Below, one piece after another: positions 63,121 through 64,000 of a stretch of 64,000 bases of DNA (positions are counted from its first letter, which is position 1; each line of letters begins with the position of its first letter). Under the pieces are notes generated by a model. The model searched no databases. It was not told where the DNA came from and was given only the letters and a program-made list of their open reading frames with translations. Origin of the DNA: Microbacterium rhizosphaerae (lineage in GTDB: Bacteria; Actinomycetota; Actinomycetes; Actinomycetales; Microbacteriaceae). Where the stretch lies: the NCBI RefSeq assembly GCF_034120055.1, contig NZ_CP139368.1, positions 2,790,001-2,854,000 on the forward strand, in the 5' to 3' direction. The position numbers and the translations under genes were made by a program.

Positions 63121-64000
63121 CTACGCGATCCGCACACCGTCCTTGTAGACGCTGTCGATCATCGGGACACCCGGCCGGTAGGCCAGGTGCACGCGCGTCG
63201 GCGCGTCCAGCACGACGAGGTCGGCGCGCATGCCGGTGGCGATCGCCCCGATGTCGTCGCGCCGCAGCGCACGGGCGCCGCCCGCGGTCGCCGCCCAGAC
63301 CGCCTCGGAGGGCGTCATCCGCATCTCGCGCACCGCCAGCGCGACCATGAGGGGCATCGAGCTCGTGAAGCACGACCCGGGATTGCAGTCGCTGGCGATC
63401 GCGACGGTCGCCCCGGCGTCGAGGAGACGGCGCGCGTCGGGGTACGGCGAACGCGTGGAGAACTCCACTCCGGGCAGGAGCGTCGCGACCGTGTGCGACC
63501 CGGCGAGGGCGGCCACGTCGTCCTCGCTCAGGTAGGTGCAGTGGTCGACGGATGCCGCCCCCATCTGCACGGCCACCTGCACCCCCTCGCCGGGCCCGAG
63601 CTGGTTGCCGTGCAGGCGCGGCACGAGCCCGTGCTCGATGCCGGCGGCGAGGACTCTGCGCGCTTCGGCCGGGCTGAACGCGCCGGTCTCGCAGAACACG
63701 TCGATGTACTTGGCGTGCGGCGCGACGGCGCGCAGCATCGGTCCCGTCACGAGATCCAGGTAGTCCTCGCGGGCCTCGGCGTACTCGGTGGGCACGACGT
63801 GCGCGCCCAGGAACGTGACCTCGGGCGTGACCTCCGCGGCGAGCCGGGCGGCTCGGGCCTCGTCGTGCACCGTGAGTCCGTAGCCGGTCTTGACCTCGAT
63901 CGTCGTCGTGCCCTGGCGGGCGCACTCGTCGACGAGCCGGCGCAGGTTGCGGCGCAATGCGTCGTCTGAGGCGGCACGCGTCGCGGCGACGGTGCGGCGT
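63121..64000 (-). CDS. hutI: Imidazolonepropionase HutI (partial, N-terminus off the right edge)
   Basis: The C-terminal ~293 residues of HutI, histidine degradation step 3 (hydrolysis of imidazolone-propionate to formiminoglutamate). Reading stays open to the right edge ([20 protein letters not shown]), so the TTG at 63957 is not the start. Amidohydrolase features: [35 protein letters not shown] with a metal-binding His, [11 protein letters not shown] and the catalytic Asp in [18 protein letters not shown]. Other hut genes are not in the window. Confidence 0.94.
   Translation of the reverse strand, partial: RRTVAATRAASDDALRRNLRRLVDECARQGTTTIEVKTGYGLTVHDEARAARLAAEVTPEVTFLGAHVVPTEYAEAREDYLDLVTGPMLRAVAPHAKYIDVFCETGAFSPAEARRVLAAGIEHGLVPRLHGNQLGPGEGVQVAVQMGAASVDHCTYLSEDDVAALAGSHTVATLLPGVEFSTRSPYPDARRLLDAGATVAIASDCNPGSCFTSSMPLMVALAVREMRMTPSEAVWAATAGGARALRRDDIGAIATGMRADLVVLDAPTRVHLAYRPGVPMIDSVYKDGVRIA

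Noticed and set aside
63958..64000. HutI starting at TTG 63957 as a complete short gene
   Set aside because: The conserved ATRAASDD stretch continues upstream to the window edge; HutI is normally about 400 residues.

Overview
The window is about 64 kb of very GC-rich chromosomal DNA from an actinobacterium, most probably a Microbacteriaceae member close to Microbacterium (inference). Supporting signs are dense short-spaced genes with strong G/C third positions, frequent GTG/TTG starts, an actinobacterial NrdHIEF cluster, an HspR-type HAIR operator before a Clp ATPase, an ATP-dependent DNA ligase beside luciferase-like oxidoreductases, a DUF222/HNH protein, and many apparently leaderless promoters (TANNNT 6-8 nt before the start codon). 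I see no rRNA, tRNA, CRISPR array, insertion sequence or prophage.

Layout. 1-9.6 kb: a DUF255 protein cut by the left edge, an aldo/keto reductase, the helicase HrpA, an NADP-dependent oxidoreductase, a sulfurtransferase, an O-acetylhomoserine sulfhydrylase and a Gfo/Idh/MocA dehydrogenase. 9.6-17.4 kb: a ROK regulator followed by two paralogous sugar ABC importers in tandem, each binding protein + single-domain ATPase + permease. 17.4-30.1 kb: DNA ligase with two LLM oxidoreductases in one operon, DUF72, a ClpC-like ATPase under a HAIR element, a VOC protein, a Pro-rich repeat protein, an NhaA-DsbA fusion, and a 949-residue kinase/M23-like/aminotransferase fusion. 30.1-34.6 kb: a MarR regulator and an rRNA-type methyltransferase sharing a palindrome, a DUF222/HNH protein, and a PKD protein with a lipoprotein in locally less GC-rich DNA.

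34.77-41.99 kb holds the most unusual content: three Shine-Dalgarno-linked genes for a 1125-residue Gly/beta-rich protein of unknown family, a 796-residue multi-fibronectin-III protein, and a 475-residue protein whose spaced Cys, His and Asp motifs look like a papain-like cysteine peptidase. None has a signal peptide. This is the best candidate for an undescribed system.

42-48.3 kb: small membrane proteins, a DinB-like protein, a TetR regulator with an SPW-like membrane protein behind an operator-overlapped promoter, and nrdHIEF with candidate NrdR boxes and a cluster of DnaA-box-like 9-mers upstream. 48.7-57.2 kb: MFS transporter, alpha/beta hydrolase, acyl-CoA dehydrogenase, class V aminotransferase, S9 peptidase and a GMC oxidoreductase. 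57.2-60.4 kb: a CUT1-type sugar ABC importer in one operon with the GMC enzyme, which suggests import then oxidation of a sugar. 60.7-64 kb: a CsoR/RcnR-type repressor with an unusual Cys-His-His ligand set, a DUF445 protein, a gamma-glutamylcyclotransferase-like protein, a SixA-like phosphatase and HutI cut by the right edge.
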